DNA of 7,795 bases from NCBI GenBank assembly GCA_934463265.1, contig CAKSIU010000030.1, forward strand, positions 1 to 7,795, written 5' to 3'. The translations under genes were made by a program, and so were the position numbers. The notes under the pieces were generated by a model. That model was not told the origin of the DNA and searched no databases. It saw nothing but the letters and a program-made list of their open reading frames with translations. The stretch comes from an uncultured Eubacteriales bacterium (GTDB lineage: Bacteria > Bacillota > Clostridia > Oscillospirales > Acutalibacteraceae). Shown in pieces: positions 1 to 5,734 of the stretch (its first letter is position 1; each line of letters opens with the position of its first letter).

Positions 1-50
1 TGTATCAAAAGATACGTACTATTATGTCTAATCACTTAAGTTTTGATACA
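1..50. repeat. Imperfect 50-bp dyad with perfect 10-bp arms
   Basis: TGTATCAAAA at 1-10 is the exact reverse complement of TTTTGATACA at 41-50. Folding the 50 bases about the centre 25/26, I count 16 of 25 positions paired: the ten arm bases plus 13, 14, 16, 17, 20 and 24. The central dinucleotide TG is not self-complementary. A smaller palindrome, GTATC-AAAA-GATAC at 2-15, is nested in the left arm. The dyad lies downstream of the nuclease-like gene and may extend past the window edge. It could be an operator, a hairpin in the 3' untranslated region, or a recombinase attachment site. The sequence alone does not decide. Confidence 0.5.
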
Positions 51-52
51 AA

Positions 53-77
53 CACACGGTTTATCATTAACCGTGTG
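53..77 (-). terminator. Hairpin downstream of the nuclease-like gene, possible weak terminator
   Basis: CACACGGTT at 53-61 pairs perfectly over 9 bp with AACCGTGTG at 69-77 around a 7-base loop. Read on the minus strand, the hairpin is followed by TTTGTATC, a short T-rich stretch. It lies about 55 bases past the stop of the AAA/nuclease-like gene, so it could end that transcript. The T-tract is poor, and the right arm is also one copy of a direct repeat, so a protein-binding role is an alternative. Confidence 0.4.
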
Positions 78-113
78 AAAGTGTAAAAAATTCTTTTGTA
101 ACCGTGTGAAAGT
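68..113. repeat. 15-bp direct repeat, two copies 31 bp apart, with a third half-copy inverted
   Basis: TAACCGTGTGAAAGT occurs at 68-82 and again, identically, at 99-113. The start-to-start distance is 31 bp, close to three helical turns. The core AACCGTGTG also occurs inverted at 53-61 as CACACGGTT. Three copies of this core within about 60 bp, all in a non-coding tail, suggest a binding array for a DNA-binding protein or part of a repeat element. I do not see the core elsewhere in the window. Confidence 0.6.
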
Positions 114-130
114 ATGCAACCACTTACAAA

Positions 131-1696
131 CTAGCTTATTTCCTCAATTTTAACTTTGTGATTTTTAAGTTTTTCATCATAAGAAATTCCAACTGCCAGT
201 TTTTTACCCGTGTAATCCTTGAGAGCAGTTGAGTATCTTTTTTCTCTGATTTGTTTTAAGGCTTCCTCTGGTGAGGCATTCTTTTTCAACTCGAGTATAA
301 ATGCTGGTTTGCTTTTGTCATTTGGGTAGAAAATAAAATCTGCTTTTCCTGCGCCGGCTTCCATTTCTCTTACAATCGTATACTTAGTTCTCGCACTTAA
401 GTATACAAGCGTAATTACACAAGCAAGTGAGTTTTCATCATTGTATTTTATTACCGGTATATTTATATCATGAGCTTCTTGAATCAACTGTTCCATTGTT
501 TCGGTGTCTTTTTTTAGCGTTGCTTCAAGCATTTGATTCGATTTTAGGACTAATTTTGAAATTGCTCCCATTTGATGATTTTTTAGTGAATAATCAAACT
601 TCATCCGGAGCTCTTTGTTCGGAATAGTTAAAGTTTCATCGTGATAACTTAAAAATCCATAAACCGTCATTGCTGAAAGAATTTCATCACGAGTGTTTAA
701 ATTTATCTGCTCAGCACTGTATCCCTCTAAATGAATGTTTACAGGAATCCCTGAAACCATCTCCACTATATCATTTTGAATTTCTTCGATATTGTTTTCA
801 ACGTAGTAACTTATTTCGTCCATCGGCCCGGTATTTGTCCAATAGCTTTGGCACACACCTTGCCTTAGCGCTGTTGTCACCGAACGAGGGTTATATATTT
901 GCAAATTATTACATGTATAATATCCGTTGTACCATTCCTTTAGGCTATCCATAGAAATTTTATTCTGCTTTTTACATAGGCTCTCTACTTCTTCATTTGT
1001 AAAACCAAAGTATTCGTCATACATGTGATCATTCATTATATTGAACTCTAAAAACATATTAAGTGCTGAACCTGCAGAGTATTTTGCTATCGGAAGCACC
1101 CCTGTCATATATGTGAGTTCTACGTATGATCTATCTTTTAATAAGTCTTCTAAAAACCTCAAAAACTCTTTTCTATCATTTTCAGAAAATAAATTGTTAT
1201 TGAATATATAATCCCATTCATCTATTATAAACACAAAACCTTCGCTCGTTTGATTATATAAGTCTTCAAAAATTTTACCTAATTTATCATTCTTATTAAA
1301 TTCTATATCAAACTTTTCGTTTAAATCTTCTATCAGCTGCTTTTTAAAACCACTTATATATTCAGCATAGTTTGTATAATCAGAAATTGGCTTGCTAAAA
1401 GTTATATACACAACATTATGTTTATTTAAATGCTTAGAGTACGAAGAGACTTCACTAATTTTCAGTTTATCAAATAAATTCTTGAAATCAGCGTTTTTAG
1501 AATAGTATGACGCCAGCATCATGGCGTTTATTGTTTTACCGAATCTGCGTGGTCGAGTTATACATACATACCGATCTTTAATACCTATTAACTCATTCAT
1601 TTTTTCTATTATTTGAGTCTTATCTATAAAGTACTTATCTTTAGTTATCAACTCAAATTCATTATTTTTAAAATTACCATTTAAAAAATAAGACAT
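131..1696 (-). CDS. AAA-ATPase-like / PD-(D/E)XK nuclease-like protein
   Basis: This 521-residue protein has the architecture of the AAA-ATPase-like plus DUF1703/PDDEXK-type family, which is common in Clostridia and often multi-copy. The N-terminal P-loop region has an unusual Walker A, RPRRFGKT at 48-55, and a Walker B ending FIIDEWD at 156-162. The C-terminal part carries a nuclease-like core: E445 or E447, D453 in GKADFIF, and E469-L-K471, followed by Q482 and Y488. ATP hydrolysis and DNA cleavage are inferred from these motifs; the cellular role of the family is unknown. The ATG follows AAGGAGG and a promoter, and the gene sits beyond the recombinase terminator, so it is its own transcription unit. 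It may be element cargo (a defence or selfish gene) or a host gene at the prophage border. The protein looks intact. Confidence 0.85.
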   Translation of the reverse strand: MSYFLNGNFKNNEFELITKDKYFIDKTQIIEKMNELIGIKDRYVCITRPRRFGKTINAMMLASYYSKNADFKNLFDKLKISEVSSYSKHLNKHNVVYITFSKPISDYTNYAEYISGFKKQLIEDLNEKFDIEFNKNDKLGKIFEDLYNQTSEGFVFIIDEWDYIFNNNLFSENDRKEFLRFLEDLLKDRSYVELTYMTGVLPIAKYSAGSALNMFLEFNIMNDHMYDEYFGFTNEEVESLCKKQNKISMDSLKEWYNGYYTCNNLQIYNPRSVTTALRQGVCQSYWTNTGPMDEISYYVENNIEEIQNDIVEMVSGIPVNIHLEGYSAEQINLNTRDEILSAMTVYGFLSYHDETLTIPNKELRMKFDYSLKNHQMGAISKLVLKSNQMLEATLKKDTETMEQLIQEAHDINIPVIKYNDENSLACVITLVYLSARTKYTIVREMEAGAGKADFIFYPNDKSKPAFILELKKNASPEEALKQIREKRYSTALKDYTGKKLAVGISYDEKLKNHKVKIEEIS

Positions 1697-1736
1697 TCCT
1701 TTCTCTCCTCCTTGGGCAAGTTTTACTTACTTCTCT

Positions 1737-1765
1737 ATTATACTATATTCCTAAAGATTTATAAA
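1737..1765 (-). promoter_or_regulatory. Sigma-A-type promoter for the AAA/nuclease-like gene
   Basis: On the minus strand a perfect TATAAT -10 box (bases 1742-1737) lies 17 bases from TTTATA (1765-1760), which matches the TTGACA consensus at four of six positions. The -10 box is about 40 bases from the ATG at 1696, leaving room for the AAGGAGG ribosome binding site near 1712. The promoter lies between the recombinase terminator and the gene, which supports independent transcription. Confidence 0.6.
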
Positions 1766-1786
1766 CCCCTGCAAAACACTAAACTT

Positions 1787-1832
1787 AAAAAAAACAGCTG
1801 ATAGGCAGTTCTTTCTCCTTTTCAGCTGTTTT
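1787..1832 (-). terminator. Rho-independent terminator after the recombinase operon
   Basis: TCAGCTGTTTT (1822-1832) and AAAACAGCTGA (1791-1801) form a perfect 11-bp stem around a 20-base loop. Read on the minus strand, the stem runs into eight consecutive T residues (1794-1787). It begins 18 bases after the stop of recombinase B. It is the best terminator in the window and marks the transcriptional end of the cassette. Confidence 0.85.
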
Positions 1833-1849
1833 ATCAACCTTTTTATTTA

Positions 1850-3445
1850 TTAATTTTCATTTTTAAATTTAAAATGTAGCGTCCCATCTATATCAACTAT
1901 AACCTTATCTACCATGGCATACCAAAGCTTCTCATTAAACTCTGATATAAGATTATCATTTAATTTCAGATGATTTATGAATGCATCTATCTTGTCATGA
2001 CGAACTATTAATTCCTGTTTTTTCTCCTTGGTTTTAGCAAGCTTATCTTTGGTTGTTTCATACCTATCAGTATAAAAATTGTATTTTTGATTGTATTCAT
2101 CTTGATTCATAGGCTTTCTTGAATTCTCGTATATCAAAGATTTCATAAGCTCCACTATTACTTTGCACTCTTCTTCAAGTTTTATAACCTCATCATCTAT
2201 CGTCTTGGTGTCAATAATACTTAAAATCACTTCTTCGCAATCCTTTATAATTGACTCTCTATTCTCAATTACATTGTTAAAGGCTTTTATAAAATTCTCT
2301 TTTATCTGCTCTTCGATTAAATGGGGAGTTTTGCACTTTTTCTTATTATTAAACTTGGCATTACATTGCCAAATGACCTTTCTATATTTATCATTCGAAT
2401 GCCATACTTTTGATCCATAAAATCCTCCACATTCGCCACACACAATCTTACTCGAAAATGGACTGGTACTACTGTGACCACACTTAGACGTTTGTCGTTT
2501 TTTCATTTCATCTTGAACTAAATCATATATTTCAGGAGAAATAATCGCTTCATGACTATTCCTTACATAATATTGAGGTATTTCACCATTATTTTTCTTT
2601 TTCTTCTTTGTTAAAAAATCGACTGTATAACATTTCTGTAAAAGCGCATCACCCTTATATTTTTCATTTGTAAGAATACTTTTAACTGTACTCGTAGTCC
2701 ACCTTTCTTTGCCCGCTGGAGTAAGTATTTTTTTATTTGTTAAATACGTTGAAATCGCTGATATAGTTTTACCTTCAATGAACAACCTATAAATTAATCT
2801 GATAATTTTAGCTTCTTTCTCCACAATCTTTGGAAAACCGTCCTCCCCTTTTTCATAACCCAGGAAATGCTTGTACGGAAGACTTACTTTCCCGTCTGCA
2901 AATCTCTTACGTTGTCCCCATGTAACATTTTCACTTATTGACCTTGACTCCTCCTGAGCAAGTGAACTCATTATTGTTATTAATAATTCTCCTTTTGAAT
3001 CCAATGTGTAGATGTTTTCTTTCTCGAAATATACCTCCACACCTTTTTCCTTAAGTTTTCGTACTGTGGTTAAGGTATCGACTGTATTTCTTGCAAATCT
3101 TGATACTGATTTTGTAACTATTAGATCTATTTTCCCTGCTAGAGCATCTTTGACCATTCTATTGAAGCCATCACGCTTTTTGGTATTTGTCGCACTGATT
3201 CCCTCATCTGTGTAAACTTCTATAAACTCCCAGTCATCTTTTGACTTTATATATCTCGTGTAATAATCCACCTGTGCTTCGTAACTTAAAATTTGCTCCT
3301 CACTGTCCGTCGACACTCTGGCGTAGGCTGCAACCCTTCTTCTTCGCCATATAACCTTTGGAGTATTTGTGAACAGATCTAATGTTGCAGGAATAACCGT
3401 AATTTTACGACTTACATTTGTATTATAGTTTACAGCTTGATTCAA
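1850..3445 (-). CDS. Large serine recombinase B (with coiled-coil insertion)
   Basis: This is a complete 531-residue large serine recombinase, the type that integrates and excises phages and mobile elements through a covalent phosphoserine link to DNA. Numbering from the TTG start, the resolvase domain carries YARVST with catalytic S45 and the arginine motif SRFARN near 115-120. The recombinase DNA-binding domain spans about 190-300. A zinc ribbon follows with C336, C339, C361 and C371. A charged helical stretch at about 385-500 looks like the coiled coil known in this family to control synapsis and direction. The last segment, LWYAMVDKVIVDIDG, is the usual C-terminal strand. The start is chosen as TTG at 3445 because GAGAGGAG lies seven bases upstream; a longer TTG frame from 3463 has no comparable site. 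It overlaps recombinase A by 23 bases, implying translational coupling, and ends at a strong terminator. Confidence 0.92.
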   Translation of the reverse strand: MNQAVNYNTNVSRKITVIPATLDLFTNTPKVIWRRRRVAAYARVSTDSEEQILSYEAQVDYYTRYIKSKDDWEFIEVYTDEGISATNTKKRDGFNRMVKDALAGKIDLIVTKSVSRFARNTVDTLTTVRKLKEKGVEVYFEKENIYTLDSKGELLITIMSSLAQEESRSISENVTWGQRKRFADGKVSLPYKHFLGYEKGEDGFPKIVEKEAKIIRLIYRLFIEGKTISAISTYLTNKKILTPAGKERWTTSTVKSILTNEKYKGDALLQKCYTVDFLTKKKKKNNGEIPQYYVRNSHEAIISPEIYDLVQDEMKKRQTSKCGHSSTSPFSSKIVCGECGGFYGSKVWHSNDKYRKVIWQCNAKFNNKKKCKTPHLIEEQIKENFIKAFNNVIENRESIIKDCEEVILSIIDTKTIDDEVIKLEEECKVIVELMKSLIYENSRKPMNQDEYNQKYNFYTDRYETTKDKLAKTKEKKQELIVRHDKIDAFINHLKLNDNLISEFNEKLWYAMVDKVIVDIDGTLHFKFKNEN

Positions 3446-4763
3446 AGTTTTTACTCCTCTCAATGCTATTTATCTTATTTTCTCTTGCCATTTTTTTCAT
3501 TTCTTCAGTCCATGATTCACTTCTTGATGGATAATTCCATGTCTTCTTAACTTGACTACCATCTTTAAATATAAAATACAATGCACCTTTATTCGGAACT
3601 ATAATTTGTTTGATTTTTTCTTCGAAAATGTTTTTATCAAAATGTGATATACCTAATACTTCTGCTGATATTGTTTCTAGTATTTCTTCTGGTATCTGAC
3701 TTGAGGGACAACATTTCTTTCCGTATGTATTAAACGTAGGACACATCCATACAGGCTTTTCGTATTTGGTTCCACTTGCAGCGATTTTTCTTCTATAGTT
3801 TTTACCACATAAATTACATTTGATTTTACTTGTAAAAGCATACGTATTTAAATTTCTTACTTTTGAATATTTTTTAGCGCGTTTAGCAATTTCATCCTGC
3901 ACTTTTAAAAAAGTGTCTTTATCTATTATTGATGTATGGCTTTTCTCAACATAATACTTAGGAAGTTCACCTTTGTTTATACAATGTTTTTTGCTTATAT
4001 GATCCTTAATAAATGTCTTTTGCAAAATTAAGTCTCCCGTATATTTTTCGTTTTGAAGAATTGTTCGAACGCTGTTTTTATTCCATTTTGTACTGTGTCG
4101 AGGCTTAATTTTCATCTTTTCAAGTTTTTTTGCTATCATTAACATACCCATGCCATTTAGATAGTCTTCAAATATCATTTTTACAATTTTAGCTTCACTG
4201 GAATCAACTTCAAAATTTCCTTTTTCATATGTATACCCTAAAGTTTTAGAATTAAATGGGATACCACATTTAAATTTATCTCGGATTCTCCATTTACAAT
4301 TTTCACTAACAGATAGACTTTCTTCCTGCGCAAAAGAAGAGAGGAGGGTAAGCATTAACTCACCATCCTCCGATAAACTATGAATACCCTCTTTTTCAAA
4401 ATACACGTTGATACCAAGACTCTTAAGTTCCCGCACTGTTTCCAGTACAGTCAGGGTGTTTCTAGCAAATCTTGATATAGATTTAGTGATTATCATATCA
4501 ATTTTTCCCTGCTTACAGTCAAATATTAGTTTTTGAAATTCTGGCCGGCTATCTTTTGTACCTGTCTTTGCCTCGTCTGCGTAAACCCCAGCGTATGCCC
4601 AGTTTGGATTATCTTGAATGAGTTTACTGTAATAACTTATCTGTGCAGACAAAGAATGAAGCATTGCATCTTTTCCGCTTGATACCCGGGCATAGGCTGC
4701 TACTTTTTTTATAATTGGTAATGCATAAAATTCGGGCTTTATTTTTATGATTTCTCTTTGCAT
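3423..4763 (-). CDS. Large serine recombinase A (short form, no coiled-coil insertion)
   Basis: This complete 446-residue large serine recombinase has YARVSS with catalytic S28, a conserved resolvase segment KSISRFARN at 94-102, and FAQEESLSVSEN at 144-155. The recombinase domain spans about 165-275. A zinc ribbon follows with C316, C319, C341 and C351 or C352. Unlike its partner, it passes almost directly from the zinc ribbon to the final beta-type segment (EEKIKQIIVPNKGALYFIFKDG, about 381-402), so the long helical insertion is absent. It ends with a W/R-rich tail, SRSESWTEEMKKMARE at 413-428. The ATG has GGGAG upstream and a candidate promoter about 28 bases further. Both catalytic domains are intact, so this is a paired-recombinase operon and not one split gene. 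The likely role is integration and excision of the surrounding element together with recombinase B. Confidence 0.92.
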   Translation of the reverse strand: MQREIIKIKPEFYALPIIKKVAAYARVSSGKDAMLHSLSAQISYYSKLIQDNPNWAYAGVYADEAKTGTKDSRPEFQKLIFDCKQGKIDMIITKSISRFARNTLTVLETVRELKSLGINVYFEKEGIHSLSEDGELMLTLLSSFAQEESLSVSENCKWRIRDKFKCGIPFNSKTLGYTYEKGNFEVDSSEAKIVKMIFEDYLNGMGMLMIAKKLEKMKIKPRHSTKWNKNSVRTILQNEKYTGDLILQKTFIKDHISKKHCINKGELPKYYVEKSHTSIIDKDTFLKVQDEIAKRAKKYSKVRNLNTYAFTSKIKCNLCGKNYRRKIAASGTKYEKPVWMCPTFNTYGKKCCPSSQIPEEILETISAEVLGISHFDKNIFEEKIKQIIVPNKGALYFIFKDGSQVKKTWNYPSRSESWTEEMKKMARENKINSIERSKNFESSCKL

Positions 4764-4790
4764 ATTTTCACTCCCTTTTCACCTTATCAC

Positions 4791-4819
4791 ATATTACCTC
4801 TTAAAAAGACAGGTATCAA
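4791..4819 (-). promoter_or_regulatory. Candidate promoter for the two recombinases
   Basis: On the minus strand TTGATA (4819-4814, five of six to consensus) is separated by exactly 17 bases from TAATAT (4796-4791, four of six). It lies in the 62-base gap between the SHOCT-like gene and recombinase A, with the -10 box 28 bases before the ATG. This would allow the recombinases to be expressed independently of the two small upstream genes. AT-rich sequence gives such matches by chance, so support is moderate. Confidence 0.45.
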
Positions 4820-4825
4820 GCCATT

Positions 4826-4987
4826 TTAGCGATATAATGTGCCGAATATGGGAGCATACTTTTCTATAAATATTGTATCAATTTTACCGTACTCTTTCTC
4901 TGTTATGAGACCTAATTTCAGCATTTCTTTTATGAGATTCATCCGAACCTGATATTCTTTTTCAGACTCAAATTGCGCGTTTGTCAT
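4826..4987 (-). CDS. SHOCT-domain-like small protein of the recombinase cassette
   Basis: This is a 53-residue soluble, mostly helical protein. Residues 17-40, with the pattern LIKEMLKLGLITEKEYGKID, match the SHOCT style of a short helical hairpin (leucine-rich helix, GLIT turn, EEY-type second helix). The tail is EKYAPIFGTLYR. Small proteins of this kind recur beside serine recombinases in clostridial genomes; their function is not established, and binding to the recombinase or DNA is inference. The start is ATG at 4987, preceded by GAGGGAG at eight bases. A longer frame from ATG at 5023 lacks a ribosome binding site and would overlap the preceding gene. It lies 16 bases after the HTH/zinc-ribbon gene, so the two form an operon. 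Confidence 0.78.
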   Translation of the reverse strand: MTNAQFESEKEYQVRMNLIKEMLKLGLITEKEYGKIDTIFIEKYAPIFGTLYR

Positions 4988-5003
4988 ACAAAATACTCCC
5001 TCG

Positions 5004-5378
5004 CTATTTTTTAAATCTATCATTTATGTAACATTCATGGCTACAGTATTTTCGATCTTTGTTATCGTAACTCTTGAATTCTTTTCCACAAGCTTTGCAA
5101 ACTAAATTTTTTATACATTTTCTATTTGATTCTGCATTTTTCCTCCACCACTCAAATCTACATGAATCACAGCAAAACTTTTTCATACCATTCCTTGAAA
5201 ATCTTTCTAATGGTTTTCTGCAATTTTTACATAGCGGTGTTCCTTTGCATTTTGTGCTGGTTCTTCTTAAAAATGATTTTATAGTATTTATTGATAGCCC
5301 CGTACTTTCTGAGATTTTTGTATAACTTAATCCATCTCTTCTCATGTCTAAAACTTTAGCTCTTAAGTCTGAATTCAT
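5004..5378 (-). CDS. Helix-turn-helix / double zinc-ribbon DNA-binding protein
   Basis: This 124-residue protein has an N-terminal helix-turn-helix (about 15-40, GLSYTKISESTGLSINTIKSFL) resembling sigma region 4 or resolvase C-terminal domains. Two zinc-binding units follow: C50-x2-C53 with C69/C70 and C73, and C94-x2-C97 with C112-x3-C116. It has no sigma region 2, so it is not a complete sigma factor even if relatives are named that way. It probably binds DNA, as a regulator of the recombinase cassette or an accessory factor in recombination; both roles are inference. ATG at 5378 is preferred because GGAGGG lies about seven bases upstream; an in-frame TTG at 5390 would place the start before this site. 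A hairpin ends a few bases before the ribosome binding site. Confidence 0.82.
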   Translation of the reverse strand: MNSDLRAKVLDMRRDGLSYTKISESTGLSINTIKSFLRRTSTKCKGTPLCKNCRKPLERFSRNGMKKFCCDSCRFEWWRKNAESNRKCIKNLVCKACGKEFKSYDNKDRKYCSHECYINDRFKK

Positions 5379-5388
5379 AGTTCCCTCC

Positions 5389-5424
5389 AAAAGAAATAGG
5401 AGACGAAAATCTATCCGTCTCCTA
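5389..5424 (-). terminator. Terminator-like hairpin after the lysis genes, abutting the next ribosome binding site
   Basis: TAGGAGACG (5397-5405) and CGTCTCCTA (5416-5424) form a perfect 9-bp stem with a 10-base loop. Read on the minus strand, the stem is followed by TTTCTTTT and at once by GGAGGGAACT and the ATG of the HTH/zinc-ribbon gene. It starts 17 bases after the holin stop. It should end the late transcript, but its closeness to the next gene means it may also act as an attenuator for the recombination cassette. Confidence 0.7.
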
Positions 5425-5441
5425 CTGCTAAAAAGTATTGT

Positions 5442-5723
5442 TTAATGCATAGCAGTTATTTCTGTAAGCAAATCATAAAGATAGTTTGAGCCTCTAGAGA
5501 TTAATATTCCCGTCAAAATACATCCGACATAGGGAACATTAGACTCCATGTTTAAATATTTCGGTAAATCAAATTTGTAAGCAATGGCAACAACGATTCC
5601 TAAAACTAAACTAAAAATCATTTGCCATGGTGCATCACCGGATACAAAAAATTCATTAAAATATGTAATTATTCCCTCGACAAGTACCGCTGCCATAACC
5701 ATTTTTGAAACATCCTGCTTCAT
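5442..5723 (-). CDS. Phage holin-like membrane protein
   Basis: This 93-residue protein has three predicted membrane segments: about 8-22 (MVMAAVLVEGIITYF), 34-50 (WQMIFSLVLGIVVAIAY) and 64-80 (VPYVGCILTGILI onwards). The final GILISRGSNYLYDLL resembles the C-terminal part of holins in clostridial phages. Holins open the cytoplasmic membrane so that a lysin without a signal peptide can reach the wall, which fits the neighbouring muramidase. The start is ATG at 5723: its site GAGGGA overlaps the TGA stop of the lysin and lies eight bases upstream. A TTG at 5738 overlapping the lysin stop has no ribosome binding site. The order is lysin first, holin second, the reverse of the common arrangement. 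No obvious dual-start motif for an antiholin is visible. Confidence 0.78.
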   Translation of the reverse strand: MKQDVSKMVMAAVLVEGIITYFNEFFVSGDAPWQMIFSLVLGIVVAIAYKFDLPKYLNMESNVPYVGCILTGILISRGSNYLYDLLTEITAMH

Positions 5724-5734
5724 AATTTCATCCC

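Noticed and set aside
53..113. Start of a CRISPR array
   Set aside because: Only two direct copies of 15 bp with 16-bp spacing, one inverted half-copy and no cas genes; far too short for a CRISPR repeat.
427..954. Plus-strand open frames of 66 and 94 codons inside the AAA/nuclease-like gene
   Set aside because: They are antisense to a well-supported gene, lack ribosome binding sites and have no recognisable domain; the same applies to the other plus-strand frames in the window.
1850..4763. One recombinase gene split by a frameshift
   Set aside because: Each product has its own resolvase domain, recombinase domain and zinc ribbon, so these are two complete genes.
4985..5023. Longer SHOCT-like protein starting at ATG 5023
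   Set aside because: It overlaps the upstream gene, has no ribosome binding site, and the added twelve residues do not resemble the rest of the domain.
5004..5378. Sigma factor
   Set aside because: Only a region-4-like helix-turn-helix is present, followed by zinc ribbons; there is no region 2, so promoter recognition as a sigma factor is not supported.
4826..5378. Toxin-antitoxin pair
   Set aside because: Size and gene spacing would allow it, but neither protein shows a toxin or antitoxin motif and their place beside recombinases explains them better.
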